Positions 11,629 through 25,900 of a stretch of DNA of 60,000 nucleotides are shown here, piece after piece; position 1 is the first letter of the stretch, and each line of letters opens with the position of its first letter. The position numbers and the translations under genes are program-made. The notes beneath the pieces are model-generated. The model was not told the origin of the DNA. It ran no database searches and was given only the letters and a program-made list of their open reading frames with translations. Location: assembly GCA_914767715.1 (NCBI GenBank), contig OU612073.1, positions 1,366,001-1,426,000 of the forward strand. The letters run 5' to 3'. This DNA is from Membranipora membranacea (taxonomy: Eukaryota; Bryozoa; Gymnolaemata; Cheilostomatida; Membraniporidae).

Positions 11629-13466
11629 GGTGTGTTTTTCCCAGTCAATGCGTATTGGTTCCTCTCTGGCACCACTAGTACCCAAATATTGCAATATCCC
11701 TCATACCAATGAACTCCCTGATTGCTCATACCTTGATAATCTAGTTTTATGTTATATTTATATATACACAACCATTGTGTAGAATAGAATCAGCCTGTGT
11801 ATGAATCAAGAGATATGTATTTCAACTGCAGCTTCAGTCAAAACCAGAGCAAGCCAAAATTACTGCTAGCAAAGTGCTCACTAAAAACCAACTGACTCAT
11901 CCAGAGCTATATGCACACACAGTAATTCACTATACAATAAAAAGCTAACATGTTCAAACATGCACAATGGTAAACAAAGGAAATAATAAAGCCTTATCAG
12001 ATGCACACAAATCACACATTGCAGATTGTAAACCAGATCTCCACGGGATACCTTGACCGGTCACTAGCGACGGTTGAATTTTTAGCTAGCTCTTTACTAG
12101 GCTTTGGCATTGTGAAATATCAAGCGAATGAATGTAAGGATTGGAGGCCATGAATCGCCCCCATAGCTACCTGTTGATAAGTCTTTGACATAACCTCAAC
12201 CTAGTGACTGAGTTTTATTTTCTATGAACACAATATCTCCTACAATAAATATGTATGGCAACATAATAATCAGTGCCTCTATACCTGATGGAGGATCTGA
12301 AGATTATTTCAGTAATCTTTGATAGTGTCCATCTGACAAGCCATATATCAATTACAAGCCAATGAAGCAAAATCTTTACACTCACATCCAGGTTCTCAAA
12401 TGCATGGGAGAGGAAATGGGAAGTGACATGTTAGGTCATAACAGTAATAAATCTTATCATTAAAAATGAGCGTACAACTCCTTGTTAGAATAAGTTTATA
12501 TTTTGTTGGATATTTCTCTCATTTGGTTCACGTCACACGTAATTTCATAATCAAACAGTGCAGTGACTATAGCTGCAGATCAGAGAAGGAAGCTTCATCT
12601 GAATTATTAATATGTGTGTTCATGTGGCTATGAGTATTCAGGCGCAATCATAGATATAATTGGATGGCGAACTTACACTATAACTGACATATCATTTTTT
12701 ATGACAATTTGAATTAGTTTTTTTTCTTTTTATTATAGTTATATTGATATATATTGATATCATTTTATATCTATGGGCACAATCTAATCCTAGCAGACAT
12801 TACGTGGACCTGTATAGCAGGCCAAGGTTCAGTGGAGGCTCAACCCGTACTAGAACTAGGACATAAACGATCCAATTTAAGACATACCACTAATATCATG
12901 ATAATACCAAAAATTGAGGAAAATGTCACAACTTGCCGTCAATCTTCCCAGAGGTACAGCTGACATGAGTTAAGTTGAATATATCATTATTTCATTTGCC
13001 TGACATAGATATACATTTATGTAGATTGTTGTGACCTTAAGATGGCCGCAAAAACTGTCACAAGTTTCAAAATATAGAAATTATTCTTAGAATTTTTGAA
13101 GCAAGTGCAACATTTATTTTCACAATAATTGAACAAACGAAAAGCATTCAAATCATAATTCAAGTCATATTTATCCCAGAAAAAAATGTTAAGGGAAGCA
13201 AATTCATCATTTTATAGTGATGATCAATATAATGGAAGTGGATCAAAAAAAGAAAGAAGATGAATTGTATCTTTTACTCATTCTTGCGCAGAGCGGGGCA
13301 GGTACACAAATAACTTCATTCGTAGTCATACATTACTACGGAAAATCATAGACATTTACTTTGCAAACTGAGCAAACAACACTGTTAAGGAGGTGTCTAG
13401 TTTGTTGTGCAGTGAAAGTTTCAAATATCGAATCATATAAATTTCCGCACAGTAATCTCCAGTTCC
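11629..13466. other. Intergenic AT-rich DNA, no gene seen
   Basis: Lies between the LINE/MITE cluster and the 3' end of the EGF-cadherin gene. No ORF here has recognisable domains or splice structure. The part next to 13467 should hold the 3' untranslated region of the minus-strand receptor gene. Confidence 0.5.
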
Positions 13467-16400
13467 TTACATATTTACAGCATATGGTGGAGAGCGTGCC
13501 GTGGTATTTTTCTTCTTTGCACCTCTTTTGTTGAATCTAGTATAGTTTGGTATCGGTCGGTTGGGAACTATTTTCCTTTGATTGCTTCTCGCTTTAGCTG
13601 CCATAAACAGCACCACAATAAGACCTCCAACCAGAGAACTAACAACTGCTGTCACTGAAAAAAATCATATCAAAAATGATACAAATTACAAGTATTTTAC
13701 ATGAGTTTAGCTGCATGGACATGTGGGATCTGGACAGATCAAGACATCAGATTAAGTTTTTGGTTGGGGACAAATTAGAACGACGCTTCACCAATATTTT
13801 GGTCATGGAACTCTGTACTCAGGTATGACGAACAAGCACCTGAAGGAGCAAGGATCTTATCACCTGAAATGTGAGGCCAAATTAAATCATTCTTAAAATA
13901 AATTATAGCAATTAGCGCAAAATTTTCCCCTCATGGTAGCCAGCGGAGAGCAAATTAATTCAAAGCCCAAACTCTCACAGCTAGTAGAGAAGGCCCAGGC
14001 TCTCACTGCTAGTATAGAAGACCCAGGATCGCACTGCTAGTAGAGAAGACCCAGGCTCTAACTGCTAGTATAGAAGGCCCAGGCTCTCACTGCTAGTAGA
14101 GAAGGCCCGGGCTCTCACTGCTAGTAGAGAAGGCCCGGGCTCTCACTGCTAGTATAGAAGGCCCAGGCTCTCACTGCTAGTAGAGAAGGCCCAGGCTCTC
14201 ACTGCTAGTAGAGAGGGCCCGGGCTCTCACTGCTAGTAGAGATGTCACAGGCTCTCACCGCTAGTAGAGAAGGCCCAGGCTCTCACCGCTAGTAGAGAAG
14301 GCCAAGACTCTCACTGCTAGTAGAGAAGGCCCAGGCTCTCACTGCTAGAAGAGAAGTCACAGGCTCTCACCGCTAGTAGAGAAGGCCCAGGCTCTCACCG
14401 CTAGTAGAGAAGGCCCAGGCTCTCACCGCTAGTAGAGAAGACCCAGGCTCTCACTGCTAGTAGAAAAGGCCCAGGCTCTCACTGCTAGTAAAGAAGGCCA
14501 AGGCTCACTCACCTAGTAGAGAAGGCCCAGGCTCACTCAGCTAGTAGAAAAGGCCGAGGCTCTCACTGCTAGTAGAGATGTCACAGGCTCTCACTGCTAG
14601 TATAGAAGGCCGAGGCTCTCGCAGCTAGTAGAGAAGGCCCAGTCTCTCACTGCTAGCATAGAAAGCCAAGGCTCCCTCAGCTTGTATAGAAGGCCGAGGC
14701 TCTCACAGCTAGTAGAGAAGGCCCAGGCTCTCACTGCTAGTAGAGAAGGCCCAGTCTCTCACTGCTAGTATAGAAAGCCAAGGCTCCCTCAGCTTGTATA
14801 GAAGGCCCAGGCTCTCACTGCTAGTAGAGAAGGCCCAGGCTCTCATTGGTAGTAAAGTAGACACATAAGCGGTTGGAACCAGTCTCAAATTAGATCTACT
14901 CAGGAGTCAACCGATCACAGGGACCTAAAGAGGCGTCACACACTAGTTCCCTTAAATGTTTTACTAGACAAATATAATGAGCTTGGGAAGATTCTGCAAC
15001 CTAGATGGTATTATCATGCCATCTAAGAAGCCTTGCTAAGGTCAGGTTGTTGTTTGGAGATTAGGAATAAAACGAGTATCATAAAAATCTCGTCCTAAGA
15101 AAGGGAAACCATGGTTTGGCTGCAGGGAATATCGCTCTCCGCAAAACTTACAGTTCTCAAATTTAGCTGAACGCTGTTTATTCTATCAATGATAGAACCC
15201 ATAATATCTAATCGAAGGGTAGCCATGTGGCATTTGGTGGTCAGGATTATGTTCTCGGTTCGAGTAACTTCAGCAGAGATCGAGGTTGGTGTAAACTTTG
15301 ATACGAGAGTGGGTATCAAACCTCAGAGCTCCGTTGTAATATAATTACTTCTTACCAGAATTCACCTGACCTTTTGACATCTCCGAGATATTCAACCGGT
15401 TATAATGTAAAGAAATAGAAACCTGTTGGGTTCAATCGATCCGTCTAAGGCTTGCCACATAACTCACCTATGATGTCGGCGGACAGTATATTCCCAGCAC
15501 CTTTCTTCGCTGCGATCTCATCATCATCAACTCCATCATGAGAACTTAACTCTTCTATAGGTGTGCCAACCAAGCGTACATCATTAACCGGCCAATGCTT
15601 GATAACTAAAACCATATAATATAGACTTATGAGTGAAGATATGTTCTTTCATAAAATAACAAGAAAAATTCTATCTCCATTGCATCGGTTGCAGCTGCTT
15701 ATGCTCTTTTTTAAATCTGCCCACCCATAAAAATCAGTTTCTTCCCTCCTTACCTGGTATATAAAATTTGTATTTATGAATTTATATCCAGAATATTTGA
15801 ATTTATCAAGACCCAGTCATTTTGTGCGCATCTGGAAAATAACCCTCACTTGAAATGACAATTGAAAATGGTTTTACAGACCTTTTCGAAAAGTATATAA
15901 ATATTCAACTACAGCAGCAATTTAAAAGAAATGGGTGCACTTTGAATTCTGTATAATGTGATAACTAATTGAGGCTTTGATCTTGGAATTGTCACCCCAT
16001 GGGCAAAATTTTTTCCAAACAGATGGTCCACAGCAGAGTATGAAATCAATAAAACTGCAGGTGAAATAGGACTTTTTCCCTGTGTAACTAGGTAAAAATA
16101 ATGACTTAGCCATGTATCTCACACTTGGTTTTAATGATTAGTTTCTGCAAATAATTGAGTGATAATGCTGAGATTGAATCCTCATCTTGTTATCTTCGAG
16201 CTATAAGAGTTAAATGAGCACACATTTCCCTGAGTGGCAGCGGTAATTAAAGTCATTCTGAAATTCTATATTTGTCACTGATCGGAGACAAGAGAAAAAG
16301 AAACACGCATATGTACCTGGGCTTTGCTGCACAAATCTCTTGAGTATGGAGGCTGGAATGAAATTTTTCTCCCTGTTGTTCGCCACCATCAGGTTCGAAG

Positions 16401-16924
16401 TTTGATCGGCGTAAATACCATAGACTAAAATCTCTGAGCTGCATGTATAAAAAACAAAAACTTATATGAGGAATCAGCAGGACTGCACACCTGGCCATGT
16501 ATACAATATGTATCTATGAATGCTGTAGTTCTGAATGCAAACACCTGGCTTTATACTAATTTTGATGTCAAGCGCACGTTTCCTTCACATGGTTACCCAG
16601 CAGTGATATCCGTGTCAAGTACTCTGATCTGTCCATCTCTTTGATCTCATATACATCCAATGTATTCAAATTGGTATTATCAAGACACAGAACATATTCA
16701 AACTTGATAAACTTATCAGGTTTATTTTCATGTCAGTGTTACCTTGAGCGTCTTTTGTTCCGAGAAAGATCAGTGCCATGAACGTTACAACTTCCACAGA
16801 TCCTTATTATTACAGAGGGGAAGCGTTTTTGGATGTCTCGTTCCAGATTTGTGAGAAATAAACGTGTATCCTGTAAAGTTGCATCTATGCTCACCGCATA
16901 CCGCCTCGGATCAAAAACGTCTAC
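13467..16924 (-). CDS. Membrane-proximal module, TM helix and short tail of the receptor
   Basis: Exons 16924-16743 (DVFDPRRYAVSIDATLQ...RDIQKRFPSVIIRIC), 16438-16317 (EILVYGIYADQTSNLMVANN...), 15605-15468 (an acidic linker, DGVDDDEIAAKK) and 13654-13467. The alternation of strand- and helix-like stretches resembles the ferredoxin/SEA-like membrane-adjacent folds of large cadherins; this is inference. NKRRSR at the end of the 16924 exon is a possible furin-type site. The last exon encodes the TM segment VVSSLVGGLIVVLFMAA followed by a stop-transfer K/R cluster, about 40 basic residues and the stop at 13467. Intron 13655-15467 holds a large minisatellite. Confidence 0.75.
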
Positions 16925-19900
16925 CTACAATTTACAGGACAATCAGAAGTGAAATCGCTCTGCAACTCAATTTTCTTTCTCTGCTTTAACCGCTAAATTA
17001 CTGAAGGCAAAGTTATTCAACCAGTTCATAAGTGAACATACCAGCGTTTATCTTTATTCAGATCTCTCTATCAATTATAATGATTGCTTACAAAAACTTA
17101 CCCGGACCACCACTATGTCTTCACTTGATCTTTGCGGTGTTCCCAGGTCTTTGACAACTACTTCCAAGAAGTAAACGTGACCAGTTGATAAAGCTGAACC
17201 AGCGTTCTTTGCTACTACACCAGTTGACGAGTTTATATTGAATCCTTCGTTCTCATTAACCAAGCTGTACACCAACTGTCCATTCAGTCCTGTATCCAAA
17301 TCGCTAGCTAAAACTGTTGTTATCCCCTGGCCTGGTAGTATTAGAAATCATAAATATTTTTAATTATATTTGGTATGCCCAAATATAATCAGTAAGTCAG
17401 ATTGTCAAATAAAACCATTTTTTGAACCTAAATATCAACAAACTAATCAAAGATTTGAAAATTTACTACAAAGTAAAATACTGAAATTGACTGAATAAGA
17501 TTACCTATAATTTTTTGCTGTGTGGATACTCAGCCTAAAATTGTGTGCTGCATGGATACTCAGCCTATAATTTTGTGCTGTATGGATACTTAGATGATAT
17601 GTGGCAGCACAATGGATTAATTCATCTATTTTTATCATAGTTATCACGCTAAGTTTACTTTAAAAGGCCAAACCATCCTGTTTCAGAAATAACTATTATT
17701 GGAATCCTGTGATTTGTCAACAGAAACAAGAGAAGTTGCAGTGTGAAAAATGATTCCAGTTTATCAAACTTACAGCATATAATTCATAATTACCAAGCAT
17801 AACGTGGAAAAACTGTTAGTATTACCTGTGTTATCTGAGAAGGAAACTTCTGTGCTGTAGCTGTAAGGATTCACAACTGGCTTGTTGTCGTTTACATCAT
17901 TTACTTTAATGGTCACCAGCACAGTGTCTGAAAGCGCTGGAAATCCTCCGTCTGTTACATCGACCACAAACATGAGTTCCGTTTCAGTTTCTCTGTCAAT
18001 CAACGCTGTAAATCAAATGAGATTACAATGTAGCAAGGCAGTGATCGCTTCTGAATGTCTCCCAGTAAGTATGGCATCTATGAATAAGTGAAAAGCCTAT
18101 AAGTGCTCAGTAATCTAGATGTATCTTAGAGGTTTGTCATTGACTGCCTTTGGAATATAAGCATTTTGTTCTCCTGGAAGAAGGCACAATACTGAACACA
18201 AACCTTTTACGGTGAGAACGCCTGTATCTGGGTCGATTTCTACAAGCTTTGATACTCTAGGTTGGTCTGAACTCAACTTGTATGATAACGCAGCATTAGC
18301 CCCTATATCCATATCGATAGCAACTGTCTGAGAAATTTTTGAGCCGATTGGTGAATTTTCATCTGTTGTGAGATGATATTCGCTCATTTCAAACTTCGGC
18401 TGATTATCATTTACGTCCAATATAGTAATGGTTACATTAACTGTACTAGACATTGGGACCTGTCCTCCATCTAACGCTTCCACACTAAACTTGTAGTCAG
18501 AATTGATCTCCCGGTCGAGGGGGTAAACCTGAACTAGACCACCGTTTGGGTTCATTAGGAAGTGACTAGCTCCGTCGGATAAAGGCCTGATGATAAAGTC
18601 GATACGGCTGTTTTTCCCACTGTCAGCATCAGACGCTTTTATATGGCCAACTGTTGACTGAGGCGCACTATTTTCAGCTATCTGTAAAATAGAAAAACCA
18701 TAAGAGGCACAACAAACATCTACCGAGTAATATGAAGAAAATACCGTATATGGAATATATATCACATTGTTTATATCATCAATGCGCTAGACAACCCCAC
18801 AGTGGCACATTTTCAAGTCTACACTTTTTTTTTACTTGGCACAGTCTATATTCCAGGTAACTGTAAGTTTTACTGTTTCTTATCAATATGGATATGTAAG
18901 TAAGAATTAAGTACTCTATAAAATTTGCGAAAAAGACCCTTTGTTTCTAGTCTTTGTAAAAGATACAAGGGGATCTGCCACTGTATAGATTTTTTTGCAC
19001 TCCAATTTAAAAAACAAATGGAATAAGTGATAAGGATAATGTGACTAAGGATATAAAGGATGAAGTCACTTATGGTGTCAACCACTAGTAGCAATCATTA
19101 GGTCATTCAAAGACTACCGAAAAACCAAAGCAATAATAGTCTGTCAACTAGTTCTGCGGTATTTATGCATTACGTTATACTCAAACTTTTCATATATATT
19201 CATTCTGGGAAGAAAAATAAATTCAGTGTTAGAGTTTGCTGTCCCTGTTTACTGTGAGATATTACTGAAGTATGTACAGTGCAAATCTGATAAGCTAGCT
19301 CTTCTATCTACTTTAGAGAACTGTAACGGCTCAATTCTGAACAAAGGTTAATGAAGATATCAACTTATTTTTAGTTTCAGCGCAAAAGATCAGCTATTAA
19401 AGATATATGGGAGTGGTAGCCTACTGGACTGGTAAAGTACATGCTACACTAATACCTCATAGACACAACCTCAGTTACAGATGACTGGTAATTAAAGCAA
19501 AGATGAAATTTATAGGGCATTTCTTCATGCAATGTTGTACAGGTTAGTTACCTCGAAATGATATGATGTCTTCTCAAATATCGGTACATTGTCATTTACG
19601 TCAATGATATCTATGTTGATAGTTGTTGTATAAGGCCTTGATGGTATTATAACATCAGTCATGACGACAGTTAGCTCATATGAATTCTTTGTTTCATAAT
19701 CTAACGCACCAGAAAGAGTAAGAGATCCTATCGAAAGTACAAAACCAGTAGAGCTACAAGAAACTTGCATTATGAATCATAAAGCGCTAACTGCATACAC
19801 GATTAAGAATAAAAGCAAGCATATGCTAGTTAAAGCTATAATTGCGCCTCCCCATATTTGGTATCACATTGAGGGTCTCAGTCTATAATTAAGAGCACCG

Positions 19901-22900
19901 TGGTAACCTTTCAAATAGCTTATGGACACAGTTGAAACCATTAGCTTTACTAAAATGAAAACATTTCTCAACCACTAAGATTGTCCCCTCTTTATTGCTC
20001 TATAATATGAACAAATAAAGAGAGAACAATCTTTTTGGTTGAGAAATGTTTTCATTTTAGTAAAGCTAATGGTTTCAACTGTGTCCATAAGCTATTTGAA
20101 AGGTTACCGTGGTGCTCTTAATTAGACTGAGACCTTCAATATGATACCAAGTATGGGGAGGCGCAATTATAGCTTTAAGCTGTTACAATAGAGTTACAGA
20201 GTATATCAAAACTCTGTGATTGTGACCATCCCATTTGATTGTGGTCAGTGTTTACGAGTGTGATCAACTATAGTATTCTTCAAACCAAATCAACAATGAG
20301 GCCGTTGGAACTAGCTATGGATATCAGATAGGACAAATGATTTTTTGCCTTATTGAAAAAATGGCAAGAGTGGTGTTCCAATTTGTTCGCTCGTAAACAT
20401 CTTGCACAATGAGAAATCATGGGGTATTTATGTACTAGCAGTGTACCTGTTGTTTTGTTCATACTAAAAGGTATATAATTCCCTTGAGGAAGTGAGAAAC
20501 TGTGACTAGGGCCGCTCTGAGAGGATGCTTTCTCGATTCTTACAGCTAAAACTTCAGTGCCTGGCATTGCATTCTCAGGTATCGTTACATAGTGTCGCTT
20601 ATTAAATATCACAGGGCTAATCTCGCCAACTTCTAAAAAAATCAGTGAAAAAGGGAGTTATAATTTCGGTAGTAAAAAAATAGAGATTGGCATAATGAGG
20701 GACAGTATTGCTAGTTCATAGATTCATAATCTGATAAATTTCACACCTCCAATCTTGACCTATGGATGACGAGTGAAATGACATTTGTTGTAATCATAAG
20801 CAAACTGAATTAGAAATTTCTAAAAATTCACTGTTATAATCATAGGACTAAAGCAGTAAATACAGTGTTATCCTAGAGCTATAGACAGGCATCCTAAAGA
20901 GAATATTTGACGTACCTATTTCGCATAAAACTCCTTCGAATCCACAGATGCAAATGCATACATAACCATTGACTTGGTCTTGGCACACCCCTGTAGATGC
21001 ACATGGGTTATCTGCACATTCATCTTTCTCTGCGTAACAAATAATCAAGTTCAGATACTAAGCATTCTCATGAGGTACTGATGTATCCCTCAATATTATA
21101 ATGGGTTGATTCATATTGCAAAAAACATCCTTAAGCAATGTCGGAGTAAAAATCTCACAGCTGGCTTGCAAACAATGTATCACCTACCTATCCCGCAGGT
21201 TATACCCTCATATCCTGGTTCACAAGAGCAAATGAAACCATCAACACCATCTGAGCATAATCCATGAATACAAGGATCGGTGTTACAGCCAATCAAAACC
21301 ATTGTATCTGATCTGGGTTCCGATTCTAATGTTTCTAAAACACAATATAATATAAAATAGTATGGGCTTAGGATATTTAGAATCATTTGCAATATGTATC
21401 AATACATTTCGTTGTCGCATATTCATTCCAGTGTGAGTACAGGGGCTTGGTGAACACTCATCAAAGGCTAAAAAGGGCAGAATGGGAGAGTATTTTTGCT
21501 GGGGAAAAAATATAAATGGCTTTAATTAGTCTGCTCAAAACTTTAACTTTATTACTAGTTGCAGTATTTCTTTAGATTGATGAAGTTTTCATGATGCTCA
21601 TGTTTAGGTTAACTTCTGACATCAAACCTGATTTACAATATGTATGAGAGCCAATGCAAGTTCCACCAAGACAAAGGAACAATAAAAAACATAAGTGACA
21701 GAGTGCTTAGTCTGTCAATGACCGATGAATCAGAAGAAGCGAATAAATGATTATATACCAGGGAGAGCAGCCAAAACCGTTGATTTCATCATCACAGCTA
21801 CCACCGTGAACACATGGATTTGTTACACATTGGTAAATACCTTGGCTGCACAATTCTCCAGTATAACCAGCCATACAGTAACATTTATAACTGTTCTCTC
21901 TATCCTCACACGTACCAGTATAGTGACATGGATCAGAGGCACATTCATCTATGTCTACAAAAGCATTGAGTTGATAAGTTTACTAAGAGTATATGATATC
22001 ACATTCTCCAATAATGTAGGTTATGTATACGCACAGTTTGAAGCTGGCTCTAAGTAATTGTATCAGTCGGTCTCGACTTATAAAGTTATGACCATTAGCA
22101 ATTAGATGGAAACGCACTCAAAGCAAGAACAAGGTAAATTTTCATTTGAAAATAATTTGTTGGTACCTAACAAGCCAGAGTATCTAAAGACAGTAATTAG
22201 TCAAGCAAGTTTCCCTAAAAAATGATACCTGATAAAGTTATAATAATACCTGTCTAATTCAATGCATAAATGCACCTGAGCTACAAGCTATATGGAGATT
22301 ATTTATTGACCTGTACACATGTATACAGGTTTTCATGTTTAGATCTGGAAGAGTATAGCTCCCGCAAATTTATTTTTTAAATGCAAGTTCAATACTCTAG
22401 TAGCAAGCTCCTTTTATGATGAAGTAAATGCATCTTTTTCTCGCAACATTTAATGTTTATGATAGCAAATCAATCAAACATGATTCATGTTTTGTGTATG
22501 TTCAGATTGATATTTAACAAAATGAAGTATCATATATATTGCCAACCTATTGTACACATGGTGCCCTCATATCCATCATCACAAGTACAGTTAAAGTGGT
22601 TGATCTCATCGGTACAATTCCCGTGTAGACAAGGATTGGATTCGCATTCGTCAATATCTACATCGCATGATGTACCGGAGTAGCCATCGGAACAATGGCA
22701 TAGATAACTGTTGACTTGGTCCTCACATACTCCGTTGGAGCCACATATATCGGCACTGCATTCATCTGTGTCTATGGGTGATATTACAATAAAATTGTTA
22801 AATATCTGAGAGAGGAGTAGAGCTTGTGGCAAGATCACAGTCTTTGTTGATTTAATTTTTAATTGTGCATTACTTTTCAACCGATTGTTTCAAACAATGA

Positions 22901-25900
22901 CATACTCATAGGCTGTAACTCAGGAGAGTGTATGATTCATGATTTGTGTATGTCCAGATTAGTATTCATCATAAATGAAGTACCCAAATATATTCCCAAC
23001 CTATTTTACACATGGTGCCCTCATATCCATCATCACAAGTACAGGTAAAGTGGTTGATCTGATTGGTACATTCCCCGTGTAGGCAAGGATTGGATTCGCA
23101 TTCGTCAATATCTTCATCGCATGATGTACCAGAATAGCCGTCGGAACAGTAACACAAATAACTGTTGACATGGTCCTCACATACTCCATTGGCACCACAT
23201 GGTTGAGATTGGCATTCATCTGTGTCTATGGGTGATAATACAATACAATTATCAAATATCTGAGAGAGGAGTAGAGCGTGTGGCAAGATCACTGTCTTTG
23301 TTGATTTAAATTTTAGTTATGCATTATTTTTCAACTGATTCTTTCTAACAAATGACATAATCAAAGGCTGTTACTCAGGAGCTTGTGTTTGATCATGATT
23401 TGTGTATGTACAGATTAGTATTCATCATAAATGTAGTGCCCAAATATATTCCTCACCTATTGTACACATGGTGCCCTCATAGCCATCATCACAAGTACAG
23501 GTAAAGTGGTTGATCTGATCGGTACATTCCCCGTGTAGGCAAGGATTGGATTCGCATTCGTCAATATCTACATCGCATGATGTACCGGAGTAGCCATCGG
23601 AACAATGGCATAGGTAACTGTTGACTTGGTCCTCACATAATCCGTTAGCGCCACATATATCGGCACTGCATTCATCTGTGTCTATGGGTGATAATACAAT
23701 AATAATTATCAAATATCTGAGAGAGGAGTAGAGCGTGTGGCAAGATCACTGTCTTTGTTGATTTAAATTTTAGTTATGCATTATTTTTCAACTGATTCTT
23801 TCTAACAAATGACATAATCAAAGGCTGTTACTCAGGAGCTTGTGTATGATTCATGATTTGTGTATGTCCAGACTAGTATTTAGCATAAATGAAGTGCTCA
23901 AATATATTCCAAACCTATTGTACACATGGTGCCCTCATATCCATCATCACAAGTACAGGTAAAGTGGTTGATCTGATCGGTACATTCCCCGTGTAGGCAA
24001 GGATTGGATTCGCATTCGTCAAAATCTACATCGCATGATGTACCGGAGTAGCCATCGGAACAATGGCATAGGTAACTGTTGACTTGGTCCTCACATAATC
24101 CGTTAGCGCCACATATATCGGCACTGCATTCATCTGTGTCTATGGGTGATAATACAATAATAATTATCAAATATCTGAGAGAGGAGTAGAGCGTGTGGCA
24201 AGATCACTGTCTTTGTTGATTTAAATTTTAGTTATGCATTATTTTTCAACTGATTCTTTCTAACAAATGACATAATCAAAGGCTGTTACTCAGGAGCTTG
24301 TGTATGATTCATGATTTGTGTATGTCCAGACTAGTATTTAGCATAAATGAAGTGCTCAAATATATTCCCAACCTATTGTACACATGGGGCCCTCATAGCC
24401 ATCATTACAAGTACAGTTAAAGTGGTTGATCTCATCGGTACAATTCCCGTGTAGACAAGGATTGGATTCGCATTCGTCAATATCTACATCGCATGATGTA
24501 CCAGAATAGCCATCGTAACAATGGCATAGATAACTGTTGACTTGGTCCTCACATACTCCGTTAGAGCCACATATATTGGCACTGCATTCATCTGTGTCTA
24601 TGGGTGATAATACAATATAATTGTTAAATATCTGAGAGAGGAGTAGAGCGTGTGGCAAGATCACTGTCTTTGTTGATTTAATTTTTAGTTATGCATTATT
24701 TTTCAACTGATTCTTTCTAACAAATGACATAATCAAAGGCTGTTACTCAGGAGCTTGTGTATGATTCATGATTTGTGTATGTCCAGATTAGTATTTGTCA
24801 TAAATGAAGTGCTCAAATATATTCCTCACCTATTGTACACATAGGGCCCTCATAGCCATCATTACAAGTACAGTTAAAGTGGTTGATCTCATCGGTACAA
24901 TATCCGTGTCGGCAAGGATTGGAATCGCACTCGTCAATATCTACATCGCATGACGCACCGGAATAGCCATCGGAACAATGGCATAGATAACTGTTGACTT
25001 GGTCCTCACATAATCCGTTAGAGCCACATATATCGGCACTGCATTCATCTGTGTCTATGGGTGATAATACAGTCTAATTATCAAATATCTGAGAGAGGAG
25101 TAGAGCGTGTGGCAAGATCACTGTCTTTGTTGATTTAATTTTTAGTTATGCTTTATTTTTCAAGTGATTCTTTCTAACAAATGACATACTCAAAGGCTGT
25201 TACTCAGGAGCTTGTGTATGATTCATAATTTGCGTATGAACAGATTAGTATTTATCATAAATGAAGTGCTCATACATATTCCCAACCTATTTTACACATG
25301 GGGCCCTCATAGCCATCATTACATGTACAGGTAAAGTGGTTGATCTCATCGGTACAATTCCCGTGTAGGCAAGGATTGGATTCGCATTCGTCAATATCTA
25401 CATCGCATGATGTACCGGAATAGCCATCGGAACAATAGCATAGATAACTGTTGACTTGGTCCTCACATACTCCATTAGTGCCACACGGTGTAGATTCGCA
25501 TTCATCTGTGTCTATTGGTGATAATACAATACAATTGTTAGATATCTGAGAGAGGAGTAGCGCGTGTGGGAAGATAAAAGTCATTGGATACACAACTCAC
25601 TCATGTCTCCTAGCAAGGTTCCATACAAGACAAATCAGCAACACAAAGTCGTGCGCAAGTGAATTTTTCATTCCTGTTCACATTTTAATTGCATTTGAAC
25701 AAATAGGGGCCCTTTGGCAGCTTCTCAAATACACCAATGTCTATCAGCCGCCTCAAATACATGCCTCAGTTGATGAAGGCTTTTGATGATGTGTGTTGTT
25801 TCCTATTATGTTCTTACAAGTCTCTTATATTGCTGAGAGTTAATAATTGTATTCTTGTACAATCAGATAGAATAACCAAGATGGCTGACAAAAATAACAT

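Noticed and set aside
15095-15319. Possible extra receptor exon
   Set aside because: Exons 15605-15468 and 13654-13467 join in phase without it, and it has no domain signal.
21725-22057. 110-codon plus-strand ORF
   Set aside because: It is the antisense shadow of the EGF exon at 21954-21841, whose cysteine pattern and splice phase are convincing on the minus strand.
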